Source: Leptolyngbya sp. BL0902 (GTDB lineage: Bacteria; Cyanobacteriota; Cyanobacteriia; Phormidesmidales; Phormidesmidaceae). From it: a stretch of DNA of 64,000 nt. The notes under the pieces were generated by a model that ran no database searches, was not told the origin of the DNA, and saw nothing but the letters and a program-made list of their open reading frames with translations. Position 1 is the first letter of the stretch; each line of letters begins with the position of its first letter. Shown piece by piece: positions 8,934 to 17,722 of this stretch. Position numbers and translations under genes: made by a program. Where the stretch lies: contig NZ_CP046155.1 of assembly GCF_016403105.1 (NCBI RefSeq), positions 3,377,906 through 3,441,905 on the forward strand, written 5' to 3'.

Positions 8934-9452
8934 CTAGGACACTTGCAGTCCACGCTCAGCCATGACTCGTCGGACTTCGTTGCCGGGGGGATAGAAGGCC
9001 AAATCCGCTTCCATCAAATGGTGGGGATGGCCGCAGATGTCGATCTCTTGGAGCGATGTCCAGTGCAGCCGCTGAAAGAATCTTACATTTTGCCTTTGTA
9101 CCGTGGCCAAGAAGCGATCGCAACCCCAGCCGTGGGCCGTTGTTACGGCCTTCTGAATTAAGCCTTTGCCAATGCGCCCAACGCGCCGATAGCGAGGATG
9201 AACCCCAAGCCGTCCGCCATACCAAAGGCGATGCTCCGCCTCGTAGATGCGCACGATGCCCACCACCTGCCGCCCTGCCAAAATATCCTGCTCCACGGCA
9301 ATGATGGGATAGGCGATATTGTCCAGTTCATCCCTATCGTCTTCGGAGAAAAGCCCCTGCTCCTCGCAGAAAATGGCCCGCCGAAGCTGGAAATAGGCGC
9401 TGACATCCTGGGGGGTCTGGGCTAATTCAAAGGTATATCGAGGTAAAGACAT
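8934..9452 (-). CDS. MSMEG_0567/Sll0786-family GNAT N-acetyltransferase
   Basis: This is a GCN5-related acyltransferase (172 aa) of the Nit1C-associated subgroup. YFQLRRAIFCEEQGLFSEDD is the characteristic N-terminal segment. The acetyl-CoA pyrophosphate loop is RLGVHPRYRRVGRIGKGLIQ, matching the Q/RxxGxG/A pattern. FLATVQRQNVRFFQRLHW is the C-terminal GNAT motif. Members are predicted to acylate a small-molecule amine, but the substrate is not known. It lies about 100 nt downstream of the radical SAM gene and about 40 nt before the small MSMEG_0570-like gene, on the same strand. Confidence 0.87.
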   Translation of the reverse strand: MSLPRYTFELAQTPQDVSAYFQLRRAIFCEEQGLFSEDDRDELDNIAYPIIAVEQDILAGRQVVGIVRIYEAEHRLWYGGRLGVHPRYRRVGRIGKGLIQKAVTTAHGWGCDRFLATVQRQNVRFFQRLHWTSLQEIDICGHPHHLMEADLAFYPPGNEVRRVMAERGLQVS

Positions 9453-9556
9453 GGTGGATACCGTCTATACAATGCTCTTTACAGTGCGGCTGCGACCCGG
9501 TTGCAACCGCCAACCGAGGCTGCCGCAGTTCATGAATCCACGGACTTTTTGAAGGT

Positions 9557-10642
9557 CTACTCAAACGCCGCTAGGGCCGAACAGGCTCCACATTTGGCAC
9601 AGCCCGCCTTCATGGCCGCTGCCGTCATCCCGGCCTGCTTCAGACGCTGGCCCACCTGTTCATACACCGCCGTCATAAACGCCGCACTGGGGGCCGGATG
9701 CTGGGCTAGGGGCGTGTCGGTAATGGGCACAAAGGGCACGATAAACGGATATACCCCCATCGCAATCAGCCGTTCCGAGGTGGAGATCAGAGTTTCGAGG
9801 GAATCCCCTAGCCCCGCCAGCAGGTAGGTCGTCACCTGCCCCCACCCAAACACCTGCACCGCCGCCTCAAAAGCCTCAAAGTACACCGACAGAGGCACCT
9901 CGGCCTTACCGGGCATAATGCGAGCCCGTACCGCTGGATCTGCCGCTTCTAGGTGCATCCCAAGGCTGTCAATGCCTGCCTGTCGCATGGTCTCAAACCA
10001 GCCAAAATCTGCCGGAGGCTCGCACTGGGCCTGGATGGGCAGATTCACCCGTTGCTTGATGGCTCGCGCACATTCGGCTAGGTAAGCGGCTCCTCGATCC
10101 GGTGTATTGGGCGTTCCGGTGGTCATGATCATGTGTTGCACACCGTCTAACCGCACGGCGGCCTCGGCCACTTCCGCCAACTGTTCCGGGGTTTTACGCG
10201 CTAGGGTACGCCCCTGATCCAGGGATTTTTCAATGGCACAAAACTGGCAAGCCGTGGAGGCGTCCCGATAGCGCATACAGGTTTGCAGCACCGTTGTTGC
10301 CAAAACATCCTTGCTGTGGAGCAGGGCGATTTTCCAGTAGGGCACCCCATCCGCTGTGGTTAAGCTATAAAACCGGGGCTGGTGGGGAAACTCAACGGTG
10401 GCAACGGGCTGATCCTCATAGGTCAAGATGGCCTGATGGGTCTCCTCTGAATTGGCAACCCCGTAGGGCGAACTAGCGGCGGTTCCGGTGTAGATCGGCA
10501 CCATGATGGTGCGACCATCAATGGTTACGGCTTTATGGTCGGAGGGGCCAGCGCCCCCCCGTCGGCCTTGGGCCCCCATCGATTCATCGACAATCTGCAA
10601 CCCACGGGTCTGCAATTCCGTTAGGAGATGTTTTGGATTCAT
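9557..10642 (-). CDS. MSMEG_0568/Sll0785-family radical SAM enzyme
   Basis: This 361-aa protein is predicted to bind a [4Fe-4S] cluster and SAM and to do radical chemistry on a cluster-specific substrate. The likely cluster-binding cysteines are in CMRYRDASTACQFC, which reads CX9CX2C rather than the usual CX3CX2C. MIMTTGTPNTPDRG fits the SAM-binding GGE-type strand and SLGMHLEAADPAVRARIMPG the barrel. The C-terminus has a second group, CAKCGAC (CX2CX2C), that could hold an auxiliary cluster. It lies 57 nt downstream of the nitrilase gene on the same strand. The chemistry is not established for the family as far as I know. Confidence 0.88.
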   Translation of the reverse strand: MNPKHLLTELQTRGLQIVDESMGAQGRRGGAGPSDHKAVTIDGRTIMVPIYTGTAASSPYGVANSEETHQAILTYEDQPVATVEFPHQPRFYSLTTADGVPYWKIALLHSKDVLATTVLQTCMRYRDASTACQFCAIEKSLDQGRTLARKTPEQLAEVAEAAVRLDGVQHMIMTTGTPNTPDRGAAYLAECARAIKQRVNLPIQAQCEPPADFGWFETMRQAGIDSLGMHLEAADPAVRARIMPGKAEVPLSVYFEAFEAAVQVFGWGQVTTYLLAGLGDSLETLISTSERLIAMGVYPFIVPFVPITDTPLAQHPAPSAAFMTAVYEQVGQRLKQAGMTAAAMKAGCAKCGACSALAAFE

Positions 10643-10699
10643 GGCAGGAGGAGGTGACGTTGGCGGTGATGTGGGCAGTCGGTAACGCTAGGCGTCATG

Positions 10700-11707
10700 T
10701 CAGAGAGATAGTTCGGTCTCAGCCGCCTGCGGGGGGGAAGCAGGAGAGACCATCGGATCACGATCTGGCTCCGGCGACCCCGTTTCCAGCAGCGACCAGG
10801 GCGCTTGATTCAGCCGCAGCTTCAGCAAATCTGGACGGGCATAGTGGCCCACGGCATCCATCATGCGCTTGCGCTTCGTGATCAGGGAAAAGTCGAGATC
10901 GGCAACTACCATGCCCTCGCCCTCAACAATAGGGTCGGCCAAGGGCACCCCCTCAGGGCTAATAATGGCGGTGTAGCAACCACCACTGAGCGCCTTGTGC
11001 AGCGCCGTATCTGGCGTAATCTGCGCCTTTTGTTCCGCCGTTAGCCAGCCCGTCGCATTCACCACAAAACAGCCGGACTCTAGGGCATGGTGGCGCATGG
11101 TCACTTCCATTTGGTCACTAAAGATTTGACCCACCATCGACCCCGGAAACTGCCCACAATGGATTTGCTCGTGCTGGGCCATCAAGGCAAAGCGGGCCAA
11201 GGGATTGTAGTGCTCCCAACAGGCTAGACTGCCCAAACGACCCACCTGGGTATCCGCAACCGTCAAACCCGTCCCATCCCCTTGCCCCCAGACCATGCGT
11301 TCGTGATAGGTCGGCGTGATCTTGCGCCGTTTCAGGGCAAGCTGGCCATCCGCATCAAACACTAGTTGAGTGTTGTAAAGCGAACCCGCATCCCGTTCTG
11401 TAACTCCCAGGACGATGACCATGCTGTAGGAGCGAGCGGCCCGCGACACCGCATCCACCACTGGCCCCGGCACGGTTACGGCCTCCTCGTAGAGGGTCAT
11501 GTGGGGCTTACCCATCAAAACGGGGGGCGTTACAAAGGAGAAATAGGGGTAGTAAGGGACAAAGGTTTCCGGGAAGACAATGAGATTCACCCCGTCCTTG
11601 GCCGCCGCTGCAATGGCGTCTAAAACCTTTTCTGTGGTTCCCTCACGACTGTGCAGCACGGGGCTAATTTGAACCGCCGCCGCCCGAACAACCTGACTGT
11701 AATCCAT
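10700..11707 (-). CDS. Nit1-type nitrilase (Nit6803/Sll0784-like)
   Basis: This is a carbon-nitrogen hydrolase of the aliphatic nitrilase branch, converting nitriles to carboxylic acids and ammonia. From the start [20 protein letters not shown] the catalytic triad is visible as Glu47 ([12 protein letters not shown]), Lys129 ([11 protein letters not shown]) and Cys163 ([13 protein letters not shown]). Length (335 aa) suits the family, and the C-terminal 30 residues are variable and proline-rich. An upstream start at 11779 would add 24 non-conserved residues, while the ATG at 11707 is preceded by a GGGGG stretch. It follows the Sll0783-like gene by 73 nt. The physiological nitrile is unknown; Nit1C clusters in other bacteria have been linked to growth on cyanide as nitrogen source. 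Confidence 0.92.
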   Translation of the reverse strand: MDYSQVVRAAAVQISPVLHSREGTTEKVLDAIAAAAKDGVNLIVFPETFVPYYPYFSFVTPPVLMGKPHMTLYEEAVTVPGPVVDAVSRAARSYSMVIVLGVTERDAGSLYNTQLVFDADGQLALKRRKITPTYHERMVWGQGDGTGLTVADTQVGRLGSLACWEHYNPLARFALMAQHEQIHCGQFPGSMVGQIFSDQMEVTMRHHALESGCFVVNATGWLTAEQKAQITPDTALHKALSGGCYTAIISPEGVPLADPIVEGEGMVVADLDFSLITKRKRMMDAVGHYARPDLLKLRLNQAPWSLLETGSPEPDRDPMVSPASPPQAAETELSL

Positions 11708-11780
11708 GACAATACCCCCAGTAATAAACGCTATACGATGGAACCGAAGCAAGCCTATATCCCTGCTTCGGTTCCCCAAG

Positions 11781-12263
11781 CTAGAGCGTCCAGGTATTGA
11801 GGATAAAGGCTCCTTCTTTGCGATGCATAAGGATTAAATCCATTACATCAAGAGGATTAATGGGCCGAATACCCGGAATCAAAGAGGGTTCGCCATGACC
11901 ATAGAGGGCTTGCAAGGCAAATCGACAGGCGTAAATTTTGCCCCCCTCTTCCATGATTTTAATCAACTGATTATTCATGGCTTGGTGCCCAGGAAAAGCT
12001 TCGTCTCCCAACTTGGGAAAACCACGCTGTAGCCCCAGCGTTACCCCAGGCCCATAGAGCAGAACAGATGTCTCAAATCCCTTCCGAATTAGGCGAGTGG
12101 CCTGCAACAAATTCACTAGGCCAATCGACCCCTCAAAGGCTACCGTATGAAAGGTAACGAGGGCTTTTTCTCCCGGATCGGCTTGGACATCCGGAAACAC
12201 TTTTTCTTCGTAGTCCACCAAAAAATCGCCAGCCTTGTGGGCAGGAGCAGTAACCTCAGGCAT
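11781..12263 (-). CDS. MSMEG_0572/Sll0783-family nitrogen starvation response protein
   Basis: This 160-aa protein is the Sll0783 homologue. In Synechocystis that protein is induced by nitrogen starvation and needed for normal polyhydroxybutyrate accumulation. [20 protein letters not shown] and [18 protein letters not shown] resemble a DsrE-like fold, and [17 protein letters not shown] is a C-terminal conserved-looking segment. The ATG at 12263 has GAGGA eight nt upstream and gives the N-terminus [10 protein letters not shown]; a TTG at 12278 is less likely. It is the first gene of the minus-strand arm, so its upstream region is probably the promoter for all five genes. Confidence 0.88.
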   Translation of the reverse strand: MPEVTAPAHKAGDFLVDYEEKVFPDVQADPGEKALVTFHTVAFEGSIGLVNLLQATRLIRKGFETSVLLYGPGVTLGLQRGFPKLGDEAFPGHQAMNNQLIKIMEEGGKIYACRFALQALYGHGEPSLIPGIRPINPLDVMDLILMHRKEGAFILNTWTL

Positions 12264-12742
12264 TACAGTTGTCCTCAAAAACTAACAAACTTTGCTCAAG
12301 CCTAGATACAGGAAAGGGTTTGCACTAAATCACTCCTGCCTCTAGCGTTTGAATTTGAATCTTTCAAGATGGGTTCTTGTTAGTTAGCACCTTAAAATTC
12401 CGTAACGTCACAGCCTGTATCACAAACAACAAAGTTGTAGAGTCTGTGACTAGTGCCAGGGAAAACTGAACAACATCGAATAGAATCTGGGGTACGTGGG
12501 ACATACCTATCAAAAGTGATAGGGTAATCTTCGCTAATTGTAGTCATATCTTGATAAAGAGAGCGGCGAGCCTCCCCCAACGTACTTATTTTGGTCGCGT
12601 TGACCAGCAGCAGCCCTAGTCATAGCCACAGTTACGGCTGTTTTGTGCTTCAAACTACAAGAAGCCAATGCTAAACCGCATAGCTTAATCTCAAGTCCTA
12701 CGCCAACGACGAATTCACCGGAGATGGTCAAGGTTAAATACT
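12264..12742. promoter_or_regulatory. Divergent regulatory region of the Nit1C cluster
   Basis: This 479-nt gap separates the minus-strand five-gene arm from the flavin oxidoreductase gene. It holds the inverted repeat at 12506-12523 and an imperfect NtcA-like GTA-N9-TAC at 12492-12506 (spacing one nt too long). Two short minus-strand frames (12392-12580, 12534-12731) have no start signal or recognisable similarity. I see no RNA gene. Confidence 0.4.
12506..12523. promoter_or_regulatory. Inverted repeat, candidate operator
   Basis: CCTATCA and TGATAGG form perfect 7-bp arms around an AAAG spacer. The site lies between two divergent arms of the cluster and near the gene for a LuxR-type regulator, so an operator role is plausible but untested. 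Confidence 0.4.
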
Positions 12743-14044
12743 ATGCAGCATCACGCAGTCATCATTGTGGGCGGAGGGCAAGCGGGGCTCTCCATGAGCT
12801 ACTGCCTCAAGGAACGGGGAATTGATCATGTCGTTCTGGAAAAGCATCGAATTGGTCATGCTTGGCGCAATCAGCGCTGGGATTCATTTTGCTTGGTGAC
12901 GCCTAATTGGCAATGCCAGTTACCGGGATTTCCCTACCCAGGCCCTGATCCCCACGGATTTATGGCTAAAGACGAAATTGTGCAATACATTGAGGCCTAT
13001 GCTCGCCACTTTAATGCCCCGGTACAGGAAGGGGTAACGGTTTCCAAAGTGCGGATGGAAGGTGGCAATAAGTTTTATCTCAACACCTCCGCCGGAGAGT
13101 TCACTGCTAATCAAGTGGTGATTGCCACGAGCGGTTACCATCGGCCTAAAATTCCGGCCTATGCGGAGCGCTTACCCGCAACGATAACTCAACTTTCTTC
13201 CTCACAATATAAAAGCCCTGAGCAGCTTCCTGAAGGTGGGGTACTCATCGTGGGGACGGGACAATCTGGCTGCCAAATTGCCGAGGATCTTCACTTGGCG
13301 GGTCGGCAGGTTCACCTCTGTGTTGGGGGGGCTCCCCGTTCTCCCCGGCGATATCGGGGACGAGATGTGGTGGACTGGCTGGAACAGATGGGTTACTACG
13401 ATATTCCCATTGATAAACATCCCCAAAAAGAGGCCGTTCGCGACAAAACCAATCACTATCTCACCGGGCGTGATGGCGGACGGGAGATTGATTTGCGCCG
13501 TTTTGCCCTCGAAGGGATGAAGCTCTACGGACGATTAACGGCGGTTGAAAATGACCAACTGCGGTTTGATGACAGCCTCTCGCACAACCTTGACCAAGCG
13601 GATGCCGTCGCCGAAAGTATTAAACGCACTATCGATCAGTTCATTAGCAATCAGGAAATTGAGGCTCCAATTGAGCCACCCTATGAGCCCGTTTGGACAC
13701 CCCAAGAAACGATTGCATCGCTGGATCTGACGACCGCCAATATCACAACGGTGATTTGGGCCATTGGCTATGATATGGACTTTAGCTGGGTAGATGTGCC
13801 CGTCTTTAATGGTAAAGGCTATCCCTGTCATGATCGCGGCATTACGGCGGTAGAAGGCTTTTATTTTCTAGGGTTGCCCTGGCTCTATACCTGGGGTTCT
13901 GGGCGATTTTCTGGCATTGCCCGCGATGCTTACTATGTGGCAGATCGCATCGTGATGACCGAGCGTCGAAAACATTCAACACAGTCCTTACTGGATCGAT
14001 CACCGCTGCTAGAAGTCATCAATGATATGGCCTTGGGATCTTGA
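12743..14044 (+). CDS. MSMEG_0569-family flavin-dependent oxidoreductase
   Basis: This 433-aa enzyme is a class B-type flavoprotein monooxygenase/oxidoreductase typical of Nit1C clusters. The FAD-binding motif VIIVGGGQAGLSMSYCLKER is at the N-terminus. WDSFCLVTPNWQCQLPGFPY precedes a second dinucleotide-binding motif GGVLIVGTGQSGCQIAEDL, as expected for NAD(P)H. TVIWAIGYDMDFSWV and FLGLPWLYTWGSGRFSGIA close the FAD domain. It is transcribed away from the minus-strand arm across the shared regulatory region and converges on the LuxR-type regulator gene. The substrate is unknown; hydroxylation or oxidation of the cluster's product is an inference. Confidence 0.88.
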   Translation: MQHHAVIIVGGGQAGLSMSYCLKERGIDHVVLEKHRIGHAWRNQRWDSFCLVTPNWQCQLPGFPYPGPDPHGFMAKDEIVQYIEAYARHFNAPVQEGVTVSKVRMEGGNKFYLNTSAGEFTANQVVIATSGYHRPKIPAYAERLPATITQLSSSQYKSPEQLPEGGVLIVGTGQSGCQIAEDLHLAGRQVHLCVGGAPRSPRRYRGRDVVDWLEQMGYYDIPIDKHPQKEAVRDKTNHYLTGRDGGREIDLRRFALEGMKLYGRLTAVENDQLRFDDSLSHNLDQADAVAESIKRTIDQFISNQEIEAPIEPPYEPVWTPQETIASLDLTTANITTVIWAIGYDMDFSWVDVPVFNGKGYPCHDRGITAVEGFYFLGLPWLYTWGSGRFSGIARDAYYVADRIVMTERRKHSTQSLLDRSPLLEVINDMALGS

Positions 14045-14076
14045 TCTAACCCCTGTGATCCCTTTAAATTCATCCC

Positions 14077-15516
14077 CTAAATCCACCCTTGGGCAACCGC
14101 TTGGTAAACCCCCTGGTAACGGTTTTTGGCCTTCAGCTTGGCCAAGCTATTGTTAATATGGAATCTCACCGTACTTTCGCTGATAAATAGGGCTTGGGCA
14201 ATAGCGCGGTCACGCTGTCCATCCGCCAGTAAGGCCATCACCTGTTGCTCACGCTCCGACAGGAGCGGCGCAGGATCTGGATGGCGTTCCACGGGATTCT
14301 GTAGAGCTTGGTGAATGAGGGCGCGTAGATCCTCTGCCGTACTTCTAACGTCCATGACAGCGACCACGCCCGCCGGAACACTTCCCTTGCCCTGGTTGAC
14401 CCACACCACAGGGAGATGTCCGAGCCATGCCGGGTCATCTGTAATCCGCACCATAGCCCCAGCCTCTCCAGTCCCAGCTTCTCCGTCTGTTACCCAAAAG
14501 CCCGCCTGGGCAACGAGGTGGACAACACCCTGGTGCGTGAGCGGTTGGCGACATTGCACCTGTACCACAATGGGATACTGGGCCGCAGGAAGCATGACGG
14601 AAAGTTGAGAAGTCTGCCGCTGCACAACAGATCGAACCTCAAAGCTCCCCCCTAAACAGATCACCCCGTGCCTAATGTCGGCAAAACGAGAGTCCCTAAA
14701 CCTGCCGTGCAGGTGCCCCCTCCGTTCCTCCTCCTCAGGAATCAAACCGGATTCCTCATCGGCGAGTGCCTCAAGGTACACCGTGTGGGGAGTATAGGTA
14801 AGGCGACAATAGCGACAGTTCACCTGGTTGAGGGTTTCGACCACCTGTCGCAGCAAGTGGGCCACCATCGGCCTGAGAGGACGCTCGGTACCCACTAGGG
14901 TAAATGGACTATCCCCCAGGAGTTGAGCCAGTTGATCCGAGAGCGATGTGGTTTGCAGTCCAGCGTCTCTAGGCGCTGAGGCCGTCGCTTGGGCCGCATC
15001 CAACGCCACGGTAACGGTCATACACAGCACCTGCAACACCTCCAGAAACTCTGGCTCAAAGGGGCCACGCCGAAAACTCGCCAGAACACCCAGAACCCTT
15101 TCTCCAGCCACAAGGGGATAGCCCGCAAAGCCTTGAATGTGGTTATCCAGCGCCCATTGGCGATCCTTGACCCAAGCCTCTTCCGATAGCTGATTACTGA
15201 GAAACGGCACCCGATTTTGGGCAATTTTTCCCACCTTATAGGCCCCCATGGGCACCCGCGCAAAGGATCCATTGGTGTGGGTATAGAGCCCTGAGGACGC
15301 CACTAAGCGCAGTGTGACTTGGTTCGGTTCCAGTAACCAAATACGAGCAAAGGCACAGCCAAATTGCTGCACCAAGGACTCGGTCACTCGGTGGGCAATC
15401 TGGGTTGGATCAAGCTGGCCACTAATGGACTGGGCAATCTCCTTGACCTGCTGCAAGTCGTGCACCAGTCGGGCCGCATCTAAAAACGAGGAAAATTGGC
15501 CCACAGGGATATCCAA
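14077..15516 (-). CDS. GAF-domain LuxR-type transcriptional regulator
   Basis: This 479-aa protein is probably the cluster regulator. Residues about 20-175 look like a GAF sensor domain (IAHRVTESLVQQFGCAFARI to LQVLCMTVTVALDAAQATAS). A middle region without recognised domain follows. The last 65 residues are a LuxR/NarL helix-turn-helix (LLSEREQQVMALLADGQ, with the recognition helix in ISESTVRFHINNSLAKLKAK). No receiver domain is seen, so it probably senses a ligand rather than a phosphotransfer. The start is a TTG (15514-15516) two codons after an in-frame stop; a GTG four codons later is possible. A LuxR-type regulator gene adjoins the equivalent Synechocystis cluster, as I recall. Confidence 0.82.
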   Translation of the reverse strand: MDIPVGQFSSFLDAARLVHDLQQVKEIAQSISGQLDPTQIAHRVTESLVQQFGCAFARIWLLEPNQVTLRLVASSGLYTHTNGSFARVPMGAYKVGKIAQNRVPFLSNQLSEEAWVKDRQWALDNHIQGFAGYPLVAGERVLGVLASFRRGPFEPEFLEVLQVLCMTVTVALDAAQATASAPRDAGLQTTSLSDQLAQLLGDSPFTLVGTERPLRPMVAHLLRQVVETLNQVNCRYCRLTYTPHTVYLEALADEESGLIPEEEERRGHLHGRFRDSRFADIRHGVICLGGSFEVRSVVQRQTSQLSVMLPAAQYPIVVQVQCRQPLTHQGVVHLVAQAGFWVTDGEAGTGEAGAMVRITDDPAWLGHLPVVWVNQGKGSVPAGVVAVMDVRSTAEDLRALIHQALQNPVERHPDPAPLLSEREQQVMALLADGQRDRAIAQALFISESTVRFHINNSLAKLKAKNRYQGVYQAVAQGWI

Positions 15517-15969
15517 GATTTAGACGGCGCTAAGGTCAACGGATTATCCTTCGATCCAGAAGTCTTACCCCTACGGCTGGCCTGCCTAGAACGCAACTTT
15601 CTAGCTCAGACTTCTAGCTCATCAGAGTTGGTACGACCCATCATTGCTAACGCCATTTTCAGTGGATTACAAATTGATCGATAATGCCGTATCCCTGACT
15701 ACAAACCCTTGGCCAGCGTGCCCGAATGATCTACCCCCTGCCTGCCGCTGCGGAAGTATCCGGGTTTATCTTGCATCTGCACCATCAGGCGGCATGGGTT
15801 TGGAGTAGCCATGACCATCCAAGGGACTCCGGGGGCATCGTGCCTCCTAGCCAACAAAACCGCGAGGGTCTGTTTGTCCTGGAATCAGACTTTTGGGGCT
15901 AACGGTTGGCTGAGGGGCGGGTGTATAGTAGAAAGCTACGAGATTTACTGAGCTTCAGGAGAACCGAGC
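15517..15969. other. Intergenic region between regulator and S1-domain gene
   Basis: This 453-nt stretch contains the divergent upstream sequences of the LuxR-type and S1-domain genes. A 58-codon + strand frame at 15726-15902 has no Shine-Dalgarno and nothing recognisable. AGGAGA just before 15970 belongs to the S1 gene. No hairpin terminator was found. Confidence 0.4.
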
Positions 15970-16848
15970 TTGACTTTTTCCACCGAAGATTTCGCCAAAG
16001 CCCTGGAAGCCCACAGCTACGATTTTCAGGTGGGCAGCACCGTGCGCGGTACGATCATTGCCCTGGCCAACGATGGCGCAACCGTGGACATTGGGGGTAA
16101 GTCCTCCGCCTTTTTGCCCATCCGCGAGGCCGAGGTGCGGGCGGTACACAGCCTAGAGGGGCTGCTGGAGGTGGGGGCTGAATACGCCTTCCAGGTCATC
16201 CGCGATCAGGACGCCGATGGCCAGGTGTTGCTCTCCATCCGCAAGCTGAAGGTGAAACAGCTTTGGGAAAAGCTCGCCGAAATGGAGGCCCAAAGTGCGG
16301 TGATGGAGGCCAAGGTAACGGGCTTCAACAAGGGCGGCGTGACGGTGGATGTGGAGGGTTTGCGTGGCTTTGTGCCCCGTTCCCACCTCAGCAGCGCCCC
16401 GGAGTCCCTGGAGGAACTGGTGGGTCAGCGCCTCACCGTGGGCTTTTTGGAAGTGAGCCAAGCCACCAACAAGCTGGTGATGTCTCAACGGGCGGCGGCG
16501 CGCAGCCAGGTGATGGGTGAGCTAGAGCTAGGCCAACTCATTGAGGGCACCGTGGCCAGCCTCAAACCCTTTGGGGCCTTTGTGGATTTCAACGGCATCA
16601 CCGGGCTGCTGCACATTAAGCAAATCAGCAAAAACTATATCGAGAACCTGTCCTCGGTGTTGCAAACGGGGCAATCTATCAAAGCGGTGGTGATCGCCCT
16701 AGATTGGGAGCGCAACCGCATTTCCCTCTCTACCCGCGCCCTGGAAAAGTATCCCGGCGAATTTCTTAAGGAACCCGAGGTGGTGATGGCCGAGGCCGAA
16801 AATCGGCTGGGCGACGTGGGCCGGATGCTGGCCGAAAGCGAGGCTTAG
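15970..16848 (+). CDS. rps1b: S1-domain RNA-binding protein (short ribosomal protein S1 paralogue)
   Basis: This 292-aa protein carries three S1 domains: about residues 22-92 (VGSTVRGTIIALANDGATVD), 107-173 (AVMEAKVTGFNKGGVTVDVE) and 187-257 (GQLIEGTVASLKPFGAFVDF). It corresponds to the shorter S1 paralogue of cyanobacteria, distinct from the main S1, and should bind mRNA in translation initiation. The start is TTG, supported by AGGAGA with an eight-nt spacing and by the lack of an upstream alternative. Its stop is followed one nt later by the start of the Tab2-like gene, so the two are translationally linked. Confidence 0.88.
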   Translation: MTFSTEDFAKALEAHSYDFQVGSTVRGTIIALANDGATVDIGGKSSAFLPIREAEVRAVHSLEGLLEVGAEYAFQVIRDQDADGQVLLSIRKLKVKQLWEKLAEMEAQSAVMEAKVTGFNKGGVTVDVEGLRGFVPRSHLSSAPESLEELVGQRLTVGFLEVSQATNKLVMSQRAAARSQVMGELELGQLIEGTVASLKPFGAFVDFNGITGLLHIKQISKNYIENLSSVLQTGQSIKAVVIALDWERNRISLSTRALEKYPGEFLKEPEVVMAEAENRLGDVGRMLAESEA

Positions 16849-16849
16849 G

Positions 16850-17713
16850 ATGGGCACTGTTTGGGAACTAGATTTTTACTCCCGGCCCTTGCTGGATGAG
16901 AACAACAAGCGCCGCTGGGAAGTGCTGGTTTGTGAAGGGGTGGTGGATATCCAGGCTGACCCAGCCCAGAGCTTTCGCTACAGCAAGTTTGTGAGCAACA
17001 CCGAGGTGAACTCTAACACCCTACAAGCGGCCCTAGAGGAGGCCATCGCCCAGGCTCCAACGCCCCCCTCGGCGATTCGCTACTTCCGCTATCAAATGCA
17101 GAATATGATCCAGCGGGCCTGCGATGGCTTGGGACTTCCGGCCCGCCCCAGCCGCCGCACCCTGGCCCTAAACCAATGGCTAACGGAGCGCAATCAGTCC
17201 TTCTACCCCCAGCAGGAGGGCTATACCAGCGCCCCCACCCCCAGCGTGGCCGCGCCGCCCCCCACCCCTCGGCCCCTGCCCGATGCCCTGATGGGCCAAA
17301 AGTGGGCTTTTGTTACCCTAGATGCCCGGTCGTTTCAGGATCTCCCCGATTGGGACATCGGCTTTGGCGAGACCTTCCCCCTGACCATGGCCGCCGTGGA
17401 CAATAAGGTAGCGATTCCGGGCCTGCTGATTTTTTCCCCTCGGGCTCAGGCGCTGGCGGCCTGGATGTCGGGGTTAGAGCTTTCCCACTGGCGCATTGAC
17501 ACCGGGAAAAATCCCCAGCTCGTGCTAGAAACCGGAGCCGCCGATAGCTGGATTTTGGCCAGCCTTGCCAACCCAGCCCTCTTAGCTGAGGCGCAGATGT
17601 TTGAAACCGCCAAGCGCAAGGCCAGCCGGGTTCACTTTTTGGGGGTGCAGGCTAGTCCGGGCAGTGAGTCCTTTGAGGGGTTCTGGCTGCTGCAAGATCT
17701 CGCCTTGGGCTAG
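16850..17713 (+). CDS. Tab2/Atab2-family RNA-binding protein
   Basis: Chloroplast Tab2 (Chlamydomonas) and ATAB2 (Arabidopsis) bind psaB or photosystem mRNAs and are needed for their translation. The cyanobacterial homologue (287 aa) begins VWELDFYSRPLLDENNKRRW and has RYFRYQMQNMIQRACDGLGL, PARPSRRTLALNQWL and ADSWILASLANPALLAEAQM, all typical of this family. A proline-rich linker (about residues 120-145) separates two halves. It starts one nt after the S1-domain gene and is followed nine nt later by an ABC permease gene. Pairing with an S1 protein fits a role in translation of photosynthetic mRNAs. Confidence 0.9.
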   Translation: MGTVWELDFYSRPLLDENNKRRWEVLVCEGVVDIQADPAQSFRYSKFVSNTEVNSNTLQAALEEAIAQAPTPPSAIRYFRYQMQNMIQRACDGLGLPARPSRRTLALNQWLTERNQSFYPQQEGYTSAPTPSVAAPPPTPRPLPDALMGQKWAFVTLDARSFQDLPDWDIGFGETFPLTMAAVDNKVAIPGLLIFSPRAQALAAWMSGLELSHWRIDTGKNPQLVLETGAADSWILASLANPALLAEAQMFETAKRKASRVHFLGVQASPGSESFEGFWLLQDLALG

Positions 17714-17722
17714 GAAGCAGCC

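Noticed and set aside
12492-12506. NtcA-like site GTA-N9-TAC
   Set aside because: Spacing is nine instead of eight and no -10 box is correctly placed beside it.
12392-12731. Two short minus-strand frames in the Nit1C intergenic region
   Set aside because: Neither has a ribosome-binding site or a recognisable motif, and they overlap candidate promoters for both neighbouring arms.
15726-15902. 58-codon + strand frame upstream of the S1-domain gene
   Set aside because: No Shine-Dalgarno, no hydrophobic or helical pattern of note and no known family; expected by chance in GC-rich DNA.
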